Below, piece by piece: positions 1 through 9,000 of a stretch of 25,520 nt of DNA (position 1 is its first letter; each line of letters starts with the position of its first letter). Position numbers and translations under genes: made by a program. Source of the stretch: Phallusia fumigata (taxonomy: Eukaryota > Chordata > Ascidiacea > Phlebobranchia > Ascidiidae); NCBI GenBank assembly GCA_008931825.1, contig QXVZ01027430.1, positions 1-25,520 of the forward strand, in the 5' to 3' direction. The notes beneath the pieces were generated by a model. It saw nothing but the letters and a program-made list of their open reading frames with translations. It was not told the DNA's origin and did no database searches.

Positions 1-349
1 TGACGACACAAATAACTTCGTTAAACTGCTATTTACGTAAAACTTTCGAATGGGTGTTAGTATTCGTTTCGTATGTTATTGCACTAAAGCACTAGTGGGA
101 TTTTTTAGGAATAGATTTTATCACTCCAGGACTCGTTAACAAAGGGTCGGTTTCTGGTATTAAATGTATTTCAAGAGTCGGTTCTTGCGAACCGGCTGAA
201 TTACATCATTGCCCTTTTTGGTTTTTACGTTGTCTTCGTAAGTGCAGATTTTTAGATTTGCGCCAGTAGATGTAAAAAAAATTATCTTCAATGAATCGGC
301 GATGGGATTGTTTGAAAACATATTTCTTACCGGCGTAGTTAATCTCGAC

Positions 350-753
350 CTTACTGATTTCCAGGTAGGTGATATCGAACACTCGTAACGAATGTGACGT
401 GAACGTCAACGCGTTCCAGAACGATTCAAAGCGCTTGGCTGTGGTGCGCTGGGAATCCATTCGAACATTTTGACCACACACGTCGTGAAAACAAACAGAG
501 CCTTCGGAACCATTGGCAGCGTTGCTTTTTCGCCTTAAACCTTGATACACATTTGTTTTGTCGCCGTCTCCATCGGGATTAACCTGAATCAACGCGGACG
601 CCCCTATTTTTGCTGTTTCTTCATCCACCACCGCTAACTCCTCAACTTTGCCATATAGATCCACCATTGGCCATAGCGAGTGTCTTGTACTTAGTCCGGT
701 CAGAAACGTTCCCTTGTTTTCGTTATTGATCATGTAACTCACTGCACCGTCCT
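350..753 (-). CDS. NHR gene, coding exon 6 (end of NHR1, linker, start of NHR2)
   Basis: Acceptor CTGGCAG before 753. The exon finishes NHR1 (NKGTFLTGLSTRHSLWPMVD), continues through a ~45-residue linker and opens NHR2 (CFHDVCGQNVRMDSQRTTAK). It ends phase 0 at the donor GTCGAG. Positions 1-349 are intron as far as I can see; no further NHR exon appears there. Confidence 0.85.
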
Positions 754-1900
754 CTGCCAGAAAAACAAAACTTATCATTTGTTGAAATTCAAGTTAAATA
801 AACAGCAGAAATTTAAACCTCTGCACACAAAGGAGAAGATGTTGTATTTCGTGGCATACTTTTCCTTGATTGGCAGAGCCCAAAAACGTGATTTGTGGCT
901 GAGATCCGGAACGGCGTAGCTTGGCAGTGACGAAGGATCGCACTTTCCAGGATTGTGGGGAGTAAAACCGAGCCGAATGCACCCGCGCCAGTCGGGACGG
1001 ATCTAGGAAGACCAACAGAAGGATATTATCGAACTACTTGGATTGCATATTTGTGACTTACTTTGTTAAATCTCAAGTGTATTGTTTCTCCCAGCTTGAT
1101 TGGTCTGTGTAGAAACACCAGTCCATTACAAAAGTTGTTTGATTTCCGCGTCGCAGTGTAGCGGTCGCATGACAAAGCCACGTTTGAGCCGTGCACGTGA
1201 TGAAAATGCATGACGTCGTAAAACCTGAAGCACTAAAAACGTTTAGTAAATCTGGGACACCCGTTAACAGCATAGCAATGGGATTCTTTTAAATGGATTT
1301 TAGCTCTACCTGAATGTTGTGTTCATGGTTGAGGTGGAAACAGTGGTGATTGATGAACGATTTGAAGATTTTGTGGAGGCTGTTCCAACCCGCGAAGATC
1401 GGGTAGATCCGAATTCGAACACAGACGAAATGTCGGAAACCGATGATTTGAGATGGAAGCCAGATCTTGTGTGCAGTGTGGGCCGGCTTTTTCGTGCGTC
1501 TGAGTCAAAACAAATTTATCTTCTGCACATAAAGAGCGATTGAAAATTGCTTATTAGAAAGGAATATTGAGCAAAAACTATCACCATTTTTAGCCAAGGT
1601 TTCGGGACAGGTTTACTTTCTGTACCTTTAACAAGTTGATGAATATTCCAACCTGCAACATATTCCAATCGTTTGTGACGTGGTTTTCGCATTCGACGTT
1701 CTTGTTCTGAAAACCAATATGTTAAAAGAAACTTTGGCCTTTACGCATGGAATGCGACTATTCTAAGCCGAAAACCAAGTTAATTCTAAGCCGAAAACCA
1801 ATGTAGGTTATAAACTCTACTCACCAATAATATCTTCATCTGTGTCAATAAAATGCATACACGGCTTCTGCGAATTTCTGATGATGATGTCAACAGCCAT
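350..1900 (-). CDS. Neuralized-family protein with at least two NHR domains (3' end beyond window)
   Basis: Six coding exons on the minus strand join in matching phases: 1900-1825, 1706-1626, 1499-1310, 1224-1062, 1002-819 and 753-350 (366 residues so far). Residues ~122-275 form a first Neuralized homology repeat: FHHVHGSNVALS, then FCNGLVFLHRPIKLGE, then the DW-G-IRLGF core, LPSYAVPDLS, and finally DGAVSYMINN with SLWPMVDLYG. A second repeat opens at residue ~319 with CFHDVCGQNVRM and FESFWNALTF and is cut by the intron at 349. Neuralized proteins use NHR domains to bind partners such as Delta; NEURL1 types add a C-terminal RING ubiquitin ligase, and NEURL4 types carry many NHRs and no RING. 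The rest lies off the window, so subfamily is unresolved. The first 115 residues are S/T-rich and basic with no known domain. NHR identity is sure; the first three exons rest on phase agreement only. Confidence 0.85.
819..1002 (-). CDS. NHR gene, coding exon 5 (middle of NHR1)
   Basis: Encodes the most diagnostic NHR segment: IRPDWRGCIRLGFTPHNPGK, then LPSYAVPDLSHKSRFWALP. I ended it at a GTTTAA donor after CRG-type phase 1, because this restores the NHR reading frame (FSFVC-RE-DGAVSY). A donor-like GTATGC 41 bases earlier would break the frame. Confidence 0.85.
1062..1224 (-). CDS. NHR gene, coding exon 4 (start of NHR1)
   Basis: Encodes the first third of the NHR fold: FYDVMHFHHVHGSNV, TATRKSNNFCNGLVF and LGETIHLRFNK. 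The donor GTAAGT falls directly after RFNK. The second NHR of the same gene is interrupted at the equivalent place (after EISK), as expected if the domains arose by exon duplication. Confidence 0.85.
1310..1499 (-). CDS. NHR gene, coding exon 3 (S/T-rich)
   Basis: The frame is open from the CTCAG acceptor to the GTAGAG donor and encodes a low-complexity Ser/Thr-rich stretch (for example SSRVGTASTKSSNRSS). Phases 1 in and 2 out fit both neighbours. An antisense open frame covers the same bases but has no splice partners that I can find. Confidence 0.6.
1626..1706 (-). CDS. NHR gene, coding exon 2
   Basis: Acceptor TTTTCAG before 1706 and donor GTACAG after 1626 enclose 81 bases, phase 1 on both sides. 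It encodes a basic stretch starting EQERRMRKPRHKRLE. Because it is a multiple of three it could be skipped without changing frame. An earlier in-phase donor (GTTGGA, after 54 bases) is also possible. Confidence 0.55.
1825..1900 (-). CDS. NHR gene, coding exon 1 (start codon)
   Basis: ATG at 1900-1898 opens 25 codons beginning MAVDIIIRN and ending DTDEDII plus one base, followed by a strong GTGAGT donor. No earlier in-frame ATG is evident close upstream. Start supported by exon phase (1) matching the next exon; no transcript evidence. Confidence 0.6.
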
Positions 1901-2474
1901 ATTCAAGCTAATTTTTTATGACACTTCCTACAACTAATTCTAGAAACTTAAGTCAAACTGTTCAAGTTTCCCTGTTCCAAAGCTAGACAGCGACAATAAC
2001 ACCGTCGCTTGTACCCGCATGTTGTTGTTGCATTTGTGTTGAAAGTCTTAGCCATAAAGGCCTATAAATCCCTCAGTGTTGTGTTTTGCCACACTTTACC
2101 CACCGACGTGGCGACGGACGGGATACCCTGCCCACGAAAATTAAAATTGACTTCTTCTAAAATCGTCACGTCCTAGTTTGTTTGCTCTTCTTTCGCTTAA
2201 GTCTAAACAAATATGAACACCAAGTGTATGAGTATATGGACCAAATAATGTCAAGGACTTAGGCCAACTGCTGAAGCGTTTACTGGGGATTACGTTGCAA
2301 ATACGTCAGTTTTGTCACAATTGTGTGATCATTTGTTCCCACGGCTCTGTTTCCAAGTAACCCAAACAACATACATCATAATGGTGAAAAATACTTGAGC
2401 GTTGTTCGTACTCGTGTTGCTGACCTACACTCACAAATCTTTTAGAGCATACATATCGTGGAAAATGCACGGCT
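1901..2474. other. Intergenic, 5' flank of the NHR gene
   Basis: AT-rich DNA upstream of the NHR start codon. I see no open frame with plausible splice sites, no RNA gene and no clear repeat. It presumably includes the promoter of the NHR gene, but no TATA box or other element could be assigned. Confidence 0.3.
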
Positions 2475-2810
2475 TTGTACTTTGAGGTTTTCCCTAACGA
2501 GTTTCGTGCAGTCATCCATATCACGGGTTTTTTACATAATCTCCATAAAGTAGCAGCTTATTGGATGAGAAAGCTTTCACCTGACGCTTATGAATACATC
2601 GGACAGTTTGCCGTACAAGAACTTTTAACCAGCCCAATCTGGAGTACATTAGCTGCAGTAAAACATTCTGCTACAGGCTATGCGCTAAAAATAATGACGG
2701 CTCACTCGATGTCCACATATTCCATACACCCAGGGTGTCAGGTAGCTTTTTCGATTTTAAATCCCACAGGCACTGAATGCAGAACAAACAATACTAGGGG
2801 CCTTAATTGA
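2475..2810 (+). CDS. Unrecognised 111-codon open frame
   Basis: A continuous open frame of 111 codons with mixed composition (for example AAYWMRKLSPDAYEYIGQF). I recognise no domain, signal peptide or membrane segment. A possible acceptor (TCTTTTAG near 2445) lies shortly upstream, so it could be an exon, but no partner exon in phase is visible. Chance open frames of this size occur in this genome, so this is a weak candidate. Confidence 0.15.
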   Translation: MYFEVFPNEFRAVIHITGFLHNLHKVAAYWMRKLSPDAYEYIGQFAVQELLTSPIWSTLAAVKHSATGYALKIMTAHSMSTYSIHPGCQVAFSILNPTGTECRTNNTRGLN

Positions 2811-3632
2811 TGCGCCCATTTCGGATTGTTTATTGTTTGCCAATATAATTCGATTGTGTCGTAACAGAGTAATTCGCATTGTTCGTTGAAATCAGGTTCG
2901 GGTTACGAGAAGTGAATTAAGAGGTGGAGCTGTGACTAGTGTATTACAAGCCGGCAGTGGTACAGATGCGTAAAAATTGGATTGTGTTTTGTGTATTACA
3001 TTGTTTCAATCCAACTTGAGACTGTTTTGTCTACAAATTGCATCCTAATTCATTTTATATTACCTCTTGGTTGGAAAAGGCTTTGTCCAGTTCGTTTTTT
3101 CAATGTACGCTTGTTATATTTTAAACTAACCGGAAGTTTTACAGGCAAAAAATTTACCGCCAATTTTAATTCCCTAGGTTTCTACGTCACCAACACAGCT
3201 TTACCAGATAAAGGAAACAAGCAGCATGATATATAGCAAACCTCTGTTATCCAGATTCGATTTGACCGGCAAAATCATCCGGCTTGGGCAATAACCCGCT
3301 TTTTCGCAAAGACGTTTCTTGACGTTATCTAGAAAGTGGATGATTGGAAAAGCCACCGTAATTAAACACAATGGCGACCCAATGATGATAAAATTCTGTT
3401 CATACAATAAAAATTGGACAAATATGTTAAAAGACTATTACGTCATACGCGAGGTAAAAATGGCGGTGAGTCGGCGAGAAATTACAGCAGGCCACAACAC
3501 AGTTTAGCAAGTATCTAAGAGTAACCACTTGTTATAAATATACATGTAACTGCAACGTGGATTAGTGTACGAATACACTGCCCTGGATCAGGAGAATCTG
3601 ATGTAAAAAAGTAGATGTAAAAATAAGATGTA
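2811..3632. other. Intergenic stretch without recognisable gene
   Basis: AT-rich sequence with only short, uncharacterised open frames. Fragments such as the run at 3240-3300 and the block at 3640-3780 have the CCGGATTCG / CGAATATTCG flavour of DNA-transposon debris, but I could not define ends or target duplications. Confidence 0.25.
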
Positions 3633-3934
3633 AATAGGGGCAACTTTTTTCCGGAATAGGCGATGATTCGGATTGTAAGAAAAGTTCTATGTAGTAAAAC
3701 ATTGGAAAACATTTGTACCTTAAATTTTATCTGAATTAGGCGAATATTCGATTTAACGGAAATCTCCCAACATTGTTCTTCCAATTTTCACAAAAACATG
3801 GAAATCTAAAGGCTGAAAATCAGTTACTAGACGTATCTTATGAACTATAGTTTTTGCAAATGTAACCAGGGAGTGCAGAAAAAACACCGGGTCCCTAAAA
3901 GGTTTAGCCATCACTTTGTCGTTTGCCTCATGGC
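3633..3934. repeat. Left copy of a ~301-bp near-identical direct duplication ending at an N
   Basis: Matches 3936-4236 almost base for base (about ten substitutions or 1-base indels, ~97% identity). It stops exactly at the N at 3935. The end of this copy equals the end of the other copy, and the start of the other copy equals its own start, which is the pattern of two overlapping contig ends that were not merged. Confidence 0.85.
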
Positions 3935-3935
3935 N
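3935..3935. other. Single ambiguous base marking a probable contig join
   Basis: The only N in the window. It sits precisely between the two copies of the 301-bp duplication and is best read as a nominal gap placed by the assembler. Confidence 0.85.
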
Positions 3936-4236
3936 ATTAGGGGCAACTTTTTTCCGGAATAGGCGATGATCCGGATTGTAGGAAAAGTTCTATGTAGTAA
4001 AACATTGGGAAACATTTGTACCTTAAATTTTTATCTGAATTAGGCGAATATTCGATTTAACGGAAATCTCCCAACATTGTTCTTCCAATTTTCACAAAAA
4101 CATGGAAATCTTAAGGCTGAAAATCAGTTATAGACGTCTCTTATGAACTATAGTTTTTGCAAATGTAACCAGGTAGTGCAGAAAAACACCGGGTCCCTAA
4201 AAGATTTAGCCATCACTTTGTCGTTTGCCTCATGGC
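3936..4236. repeat. Right copy of the ~301-bp duplication
   Basis: Begins directly after the N and runs to CATGGC, the same hexamer at which the left copy ends. After 4236 the sequence is unique. Several differences from the left copy are 1-base homopolymer or SNP changes typical of allelic variation. Confidence 0.85.
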
Positions 4237-5578
4237 AGAATTGCTGGTTAAACCAATGTTGCGCGGTTACGGAATTTACCATAAAACTGTTGCCACTGTT
4301 CGTGACTTTCGTAGTAGCCTATAGATCAGCTGGCCAATCTAGAATACTTGTTTCGCATCCAGGGTATCGAATCAAAGTCTTTTTTAAATTTTGCAACTGG
4401 AAAATAGAATTGCCAGTTTCGAAACAACATTGGAGAACCCTTTATTTAACCTTGCGAAGTATCCCATGCTTTCTGTTACTTCCACTGCGCCCCGTGTCGT
4501 TATTATTTAGCGTCACCGTAAACGCACGTCTAACCATTAGCTAAAAAAGTAACAAGCAGCGCTGCATTAATGCTGTTGCCTCTGTTAATGCCAATCTCAT
4601 TAATGGAGGTGAACGCGTTTTAAATCAAGTACTACTGGTTCCAAACACCCGATATAAACGGGAACTTTGAGTACAATACTCAACTTCAAACATCCCCAGC
4701 CTTGGTGTGATTCTCTTTGTGACAAAGAGGAACCCCTGTTTGTGACAATTTATTTCAATTGAGCAGTTTTTGCACTACTGGACATGAGGATCGTGTATTT
4801 TTTACGAAACGGAAATCATCCAAAGAAAAACCTGTTGTTACACAAACAAATCGAAGCCGTAAGCTTGTACAGGAAATGCTCGTCTGAAAGTAGATGCCAA
4901 ACAAAATTTTAAAATTCGGGAAAAACACATTAGTAACGAAATACAACTACTCTGAAAAAAATAAGTAAATTCACACCATATACAGTGAGACGTTTTGCGC
5001 AAGAAGCGTGACGCAAAATTGAAAAACAATGTAAGAACAAAAAACATAGGCATAACTGACACTGGCAAGCATTAAAAAATTAAAAAAAATAAACTCCAAT
5101 GAGAGTAAAAAACAAGCTTATGTTAACTTAGGCTATATACTCGTTGGGCATTGTACAACAACTTTTGCATGGTCACTTTTAAATCTAAGAACACTGCGCA
5201 TCGAAAACATAACCAATGAAAAAAAATGTAATATGGCCAAGGTACCAGCGGAAGAGGGCGCCTCTATAATAAATTAAAATTGGGCCGCTGAAAAAATAAA
5301 GGCCGCGTGCAGTGGCTTTATACTAACTAACATTCGGTAGACGAAGGGTTAAGCCTTTTGACAACGAAATTTGCACTGAAACATTGAAGTCGTGTCAACG
5401 GCTATGGGTGTTGTGAATTTTTCCCATGCTGCTGGTTTTCTTGTTGTTCGTTCATATCGATAATGTGCCGTTGGCTCTTTACTATTTCAAGTGTGGCCAA
5501 CATGAAATGGTTAAACCAAACTTTGTAGGTAAGGGCAAAAACCATTTGCACTTTTCGAGTTAAAATCTATCACTCTGC
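4237..5578. other. Intergenic stretch, no gene seen
   Basis: Only short open frames with no recognisable product. It lies downstream of the SLF2 stop codon and may contain part of its 3' end if cleavage occurs later than proposed. No RNA gene or defined mobile element found. Confidence 0.3.
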
Positions 5579-5584
5579 TTTAAT
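5579..5584 (-). terminator. Candidate poly(A) signal (ATTAAA) of SLF2
   Basis: ATTAAA on the minus strand about 58 bases downstream of the SLF2 stop codon. This is the commonest variant of AATAAA. A single hexamer is weak evidence; no cleavage site can be fixed. Confidence 0.3.
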
Positions 5585-5641
5585 CATTTTGCTAAAATGG
5601 ACCAGATCAAAGTCTACAAATGCAGGCGTTCTGCATGAGCA

Positions 5642-6007
5642 TCAGCGCGAAGTATTAACGCATGTCGAATCAACGAGAAAACGTAATAAACCTCTAACTT
5701 CACTCTGAACCGAGCAAGACGGCAAACCCGAAGGAGTAACACTGTTAGGTTGTGGGTATTGCGCAACAGATAAACTTCCCCCAGGAGTCGAGAAGCTTTC
5801 CCAGTCCATTGTACTCTCACAGTTTGCCAGGGCGGAAGGGCCCGGTTGGCTATATGATGCAGGCAGAGCTGCCGTGGTGTCCATTTGTTCTTCGTATGAT
5901 GAATGTCTCACATACTTTTTGTCGTCGTCCGCCTCGTCCCACGCTTCGCCGATTACAAGTTCATCCACCCGTGACGAGCCAAGGAATTTGAATATACTTT
6001 GCTGGTA
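5642..6007 (-). CDS. SLF2: SLF2 exon 18 with stop codon
   Basis: Acceptor ATTAACAG, phase 0, 121 codons and TGA. It begins YQQSIFKFLGSS, continues with acidic WDEADDDKKYV, and ends in a Pro/Ser/Gln-rich tail. Vertebrate SLF2 has only a short tail here, so this extension is lineage-specific. QQSIFKFL resembles a degenerate PCNA-binding box. Confidence 0.8.
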   Translation of the reverse strand, partial: YQQSIFKFLGSSRVDELVIGEAWDEADDDKKYVRHSSYEEQMDTTAALPASYSQPGPSALANCESTMDWESFSTPGGSLSVAQYPQPNSVTPSGLPSCSVQSEVRGLLRFLVDSTCVNTSR

Positions 6008-9000
6008 CTGTTAATTTAAAAATCAGCTCATTTGTTGCTTAGCCAACAACATAACTACCAGAGCGCCTGTATATAGTCAATACAGTGTATTGCAAACGTT
6101 TCGACAATCGCTGTCGCCATTATCAGCGCATAATATCTAGAAGCTTAAAACAGTGCTTAATACACATAAGTGGAAAGAAAGCTATGTTTTAATTTAAACT
6201 GCTTTTCAAGCCCGTGTCTTGCGTTACTAAGTCATTTGTAAGTTGGCGTGATAGGGTGAGGAGACCAAATATTCACGAAGCTTTATAAATCTCATGTGAA
6301 ATCAGTTCGTTCGGACGCAAATACATTTTTAATCACTTTTCAAACAGCAGATCTAGCAGCTTGTCTAGGTACATTCCACACAAAACCTGAACCTATAACA
6401 TCTTGACGGTCAACCGCAACTACACAAAGTCAAGTTCCACGCATTCCGACGCAACGAGGTGTGCATTCCGCCTACGCGCGTCCGCCCTAAACCGGCGCCG
6501 TATGGAACATTCGGGAAGACGTGGGACTTACGTTTCGCGTGCTGGGCATCGCTTGAACTTGCAGGTCTATGTTTGCGATCACGATGCGGATGAAATGTTT
6601 CACTTCGGAAGCGAACAGGCAACCGTTGTCCCGAATTGACACGCTCAGGGACCGCAGGTTCGTCGATATACTCTCGAGGTGCTTTTTCTGGTGACAAAAA
6701 CAGGAAGCGGTGGTCGTGAGATGCCGGTGCGTGGGTGGGGGATGTCTGGTTGCGAATGGGACAGAATAACTACTGACACTTGGATCAAGCAGTTTCGGTG
6801 AATAAAAACAACTTCAAAATGCATTAGCAAGGTGTGTACGAAATGTGTTGCCAAATTTAGTCCTGCTGTAGGTTTTAACGTTGGTTTATCACATACCTAC
6901 AAATTGCACAGGTCTTGACATAAGCACTGTTTGTCACAAGTCACTAACGAACAAAGCAATTTACAGACATACTAAAAACTGCACGACATCACAATGCAAC
7001 ATACCGTAAACGGTTTGTTGTTTGGCTCGCAACTACCAATGCAGGCTTGCAACATTGATACACATGCGTACAGAGAATAAAATGCATCCCGAGTCGACGC
7101 AGCCGGATTTCTTGATGTGACGTATGCACGCGCCCTGGGGATTTCCAACTGTTTCGCGAACTCCACTATCCGCTGAACAAAGAGACAAAAAAAATTAAAA
7201 CTGACAAAGGCTTGTGTATGTGGTACGAAAAAAATCGGTTAGGTTCTATACAAGCAGGTTGCTTCATTTTGGCAGTATTTCCTGTATGTTGAATGTTTGC
7301 CGCGCCATGTTGATCACACACAGCACATCCGCCCGATAGAAGTAAGAACTCGAGTGTTGGCGTTCTTTACATTGGCATTGCACATACACTTCGACCCCTT
7401 ATCTTGTAAGTGGTCCTAGTGATGCGGTAATTCAACAACAACGTTTCGCCCTTTGACAGACCTTGCATAAGTTGCACGCCACTGTAAAAATACCTTAAAT
7501 GGGAGTTATTGCAACGCACGGTCTTTTACTGTGTGATACAGAAAACACATTTGGTTAGTATTACGAAATTTCAGATGGATTTTCACAAACCGAATATCCA
7601 CCTATCGACCTAAGAGACAGTGGTCTGTATTATCGACCTCCGGGCTTTGTCTGTGCAAATCAAGTCCATCACTTCCTGCGCGTGGGGAGATTTTGCGTTG
7701 AAGACATATACAACTATGTAGTACTGATCTACACTGACTACACGTGGTAAGATTTTTAACGGAGGCGATTGAATAAATTGGCGGTGACGGCCTTAACATC
7801 GCCACATGCCAAACGCTTTGAGGTTACCGCTGCGCACAGCTTGACTTTACCCAGCGAAACCCTCGCCAGGCAGCCGAAGGGAACCCGTTTGTGTGTGATG
7901 TGTGAAGTAGCAGCCAGTTACCAGCCGCTGAGCGTTGCGCCGCGTGGGTCGTCATTTCGGGTCGCGTTGTTTTGCGTTTGGGTTTTGGCCAGAACAGTCA
8001 CCATTTCATCAGGTTGAAACTATAGACAACTAAAAGGAACCACCACCTATACCCATACTATAAATATTAAATTTGCTTAATATTTTCAAACTTAATGGCC
8101 TGTAAACAACAAATCTGAACTTTGATTTAAAGCAATATGTGCCTACTTTATGGAATTACCCTTAAATAACCAAAAACGTTGACACCTTCACGCGACTAAA
8201 TAAATTTCGATGTGGTGTTAATGTCAACCGCAAGGTAAACTTAGCCACTTACTTGCGCCAATCGCATGCAAACACTTTTACCGATATACTAGCGCTTACA
8301 GCGAGGTCAAAGGTCACCAAGGGCGTTGGTTGAGGGAGGGAAGATGACGTCGGGTTAAGGAATTTGTGTATGGCAGCTTGTGCGATGCTGCGTCTCAACT
8401 CCAGACAGCGTTCGTTGCATGCGGGAATCGATGAGACGATGTGGTCCAACGTTGGTAGGTCTTCGACCGCTTCGACCACTTCACGTGTCGTGCGAAGTCG
8501 CTGAATTCAAAAGAAAAATTGCCGCAAATTCACACTGCCGCAAATTTTCAATTGGTTCTTGGTCTTTAGCAGATTGTTTTTGCCCAGAAAAAAATGGACC
8601 TTATCAGCTCAAACATATGTTTTTTTGTGCCAAAATGACCATTGGAGTTTCTTACATTTTTACAAACGATGTGGTTTAAGCACGAAATAAGGTCATACCA
8701 TTGATGGCCAATCGGTCACAGCCAGGACCAGCGTAGACATGGTGCTTTGGAAGTCAAAATGAATGGAGTAAAAGTGAGTATTGGTGAGTAGAAGGCAGCA
8801 GAGCTTCAAATATGGTGCAACAAAGTTGTTGGTTAATCCGTTCACCGACCAGGTTGAAATTGTTTTAAGCACCTGAAAAAATACCGATGGTTTTGCAATA
8901 ATTCTGTAGCAGCATAGTTTAATATTATATTCTACAATGGTGTAAAACCATAAAAAACTTTGAGGTACTTTTTAGATTGATAATATTTTTACTTCATAAT

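Noticed and set aside
1319..1543. 74-codon acidic open frame on the plus strand
   Set aside because: Antisense to NHR exon 3, which has phase-matched neighbours on both sides; the plus frame has no splice partners that I can find.
4143..4544. 133-codon open frame on the plus strand
   Set aside because: It starts inside the right copy of the false duplication; the left copy carries indels that break the same frame, and no domain is recognisable.
7602..8017. Open frames on both strands considered as extra SLF2 exons
   Set aside because: None joins exons 15 and 16 in phase with family-like sequence, while direct joining of those exons matches the family.
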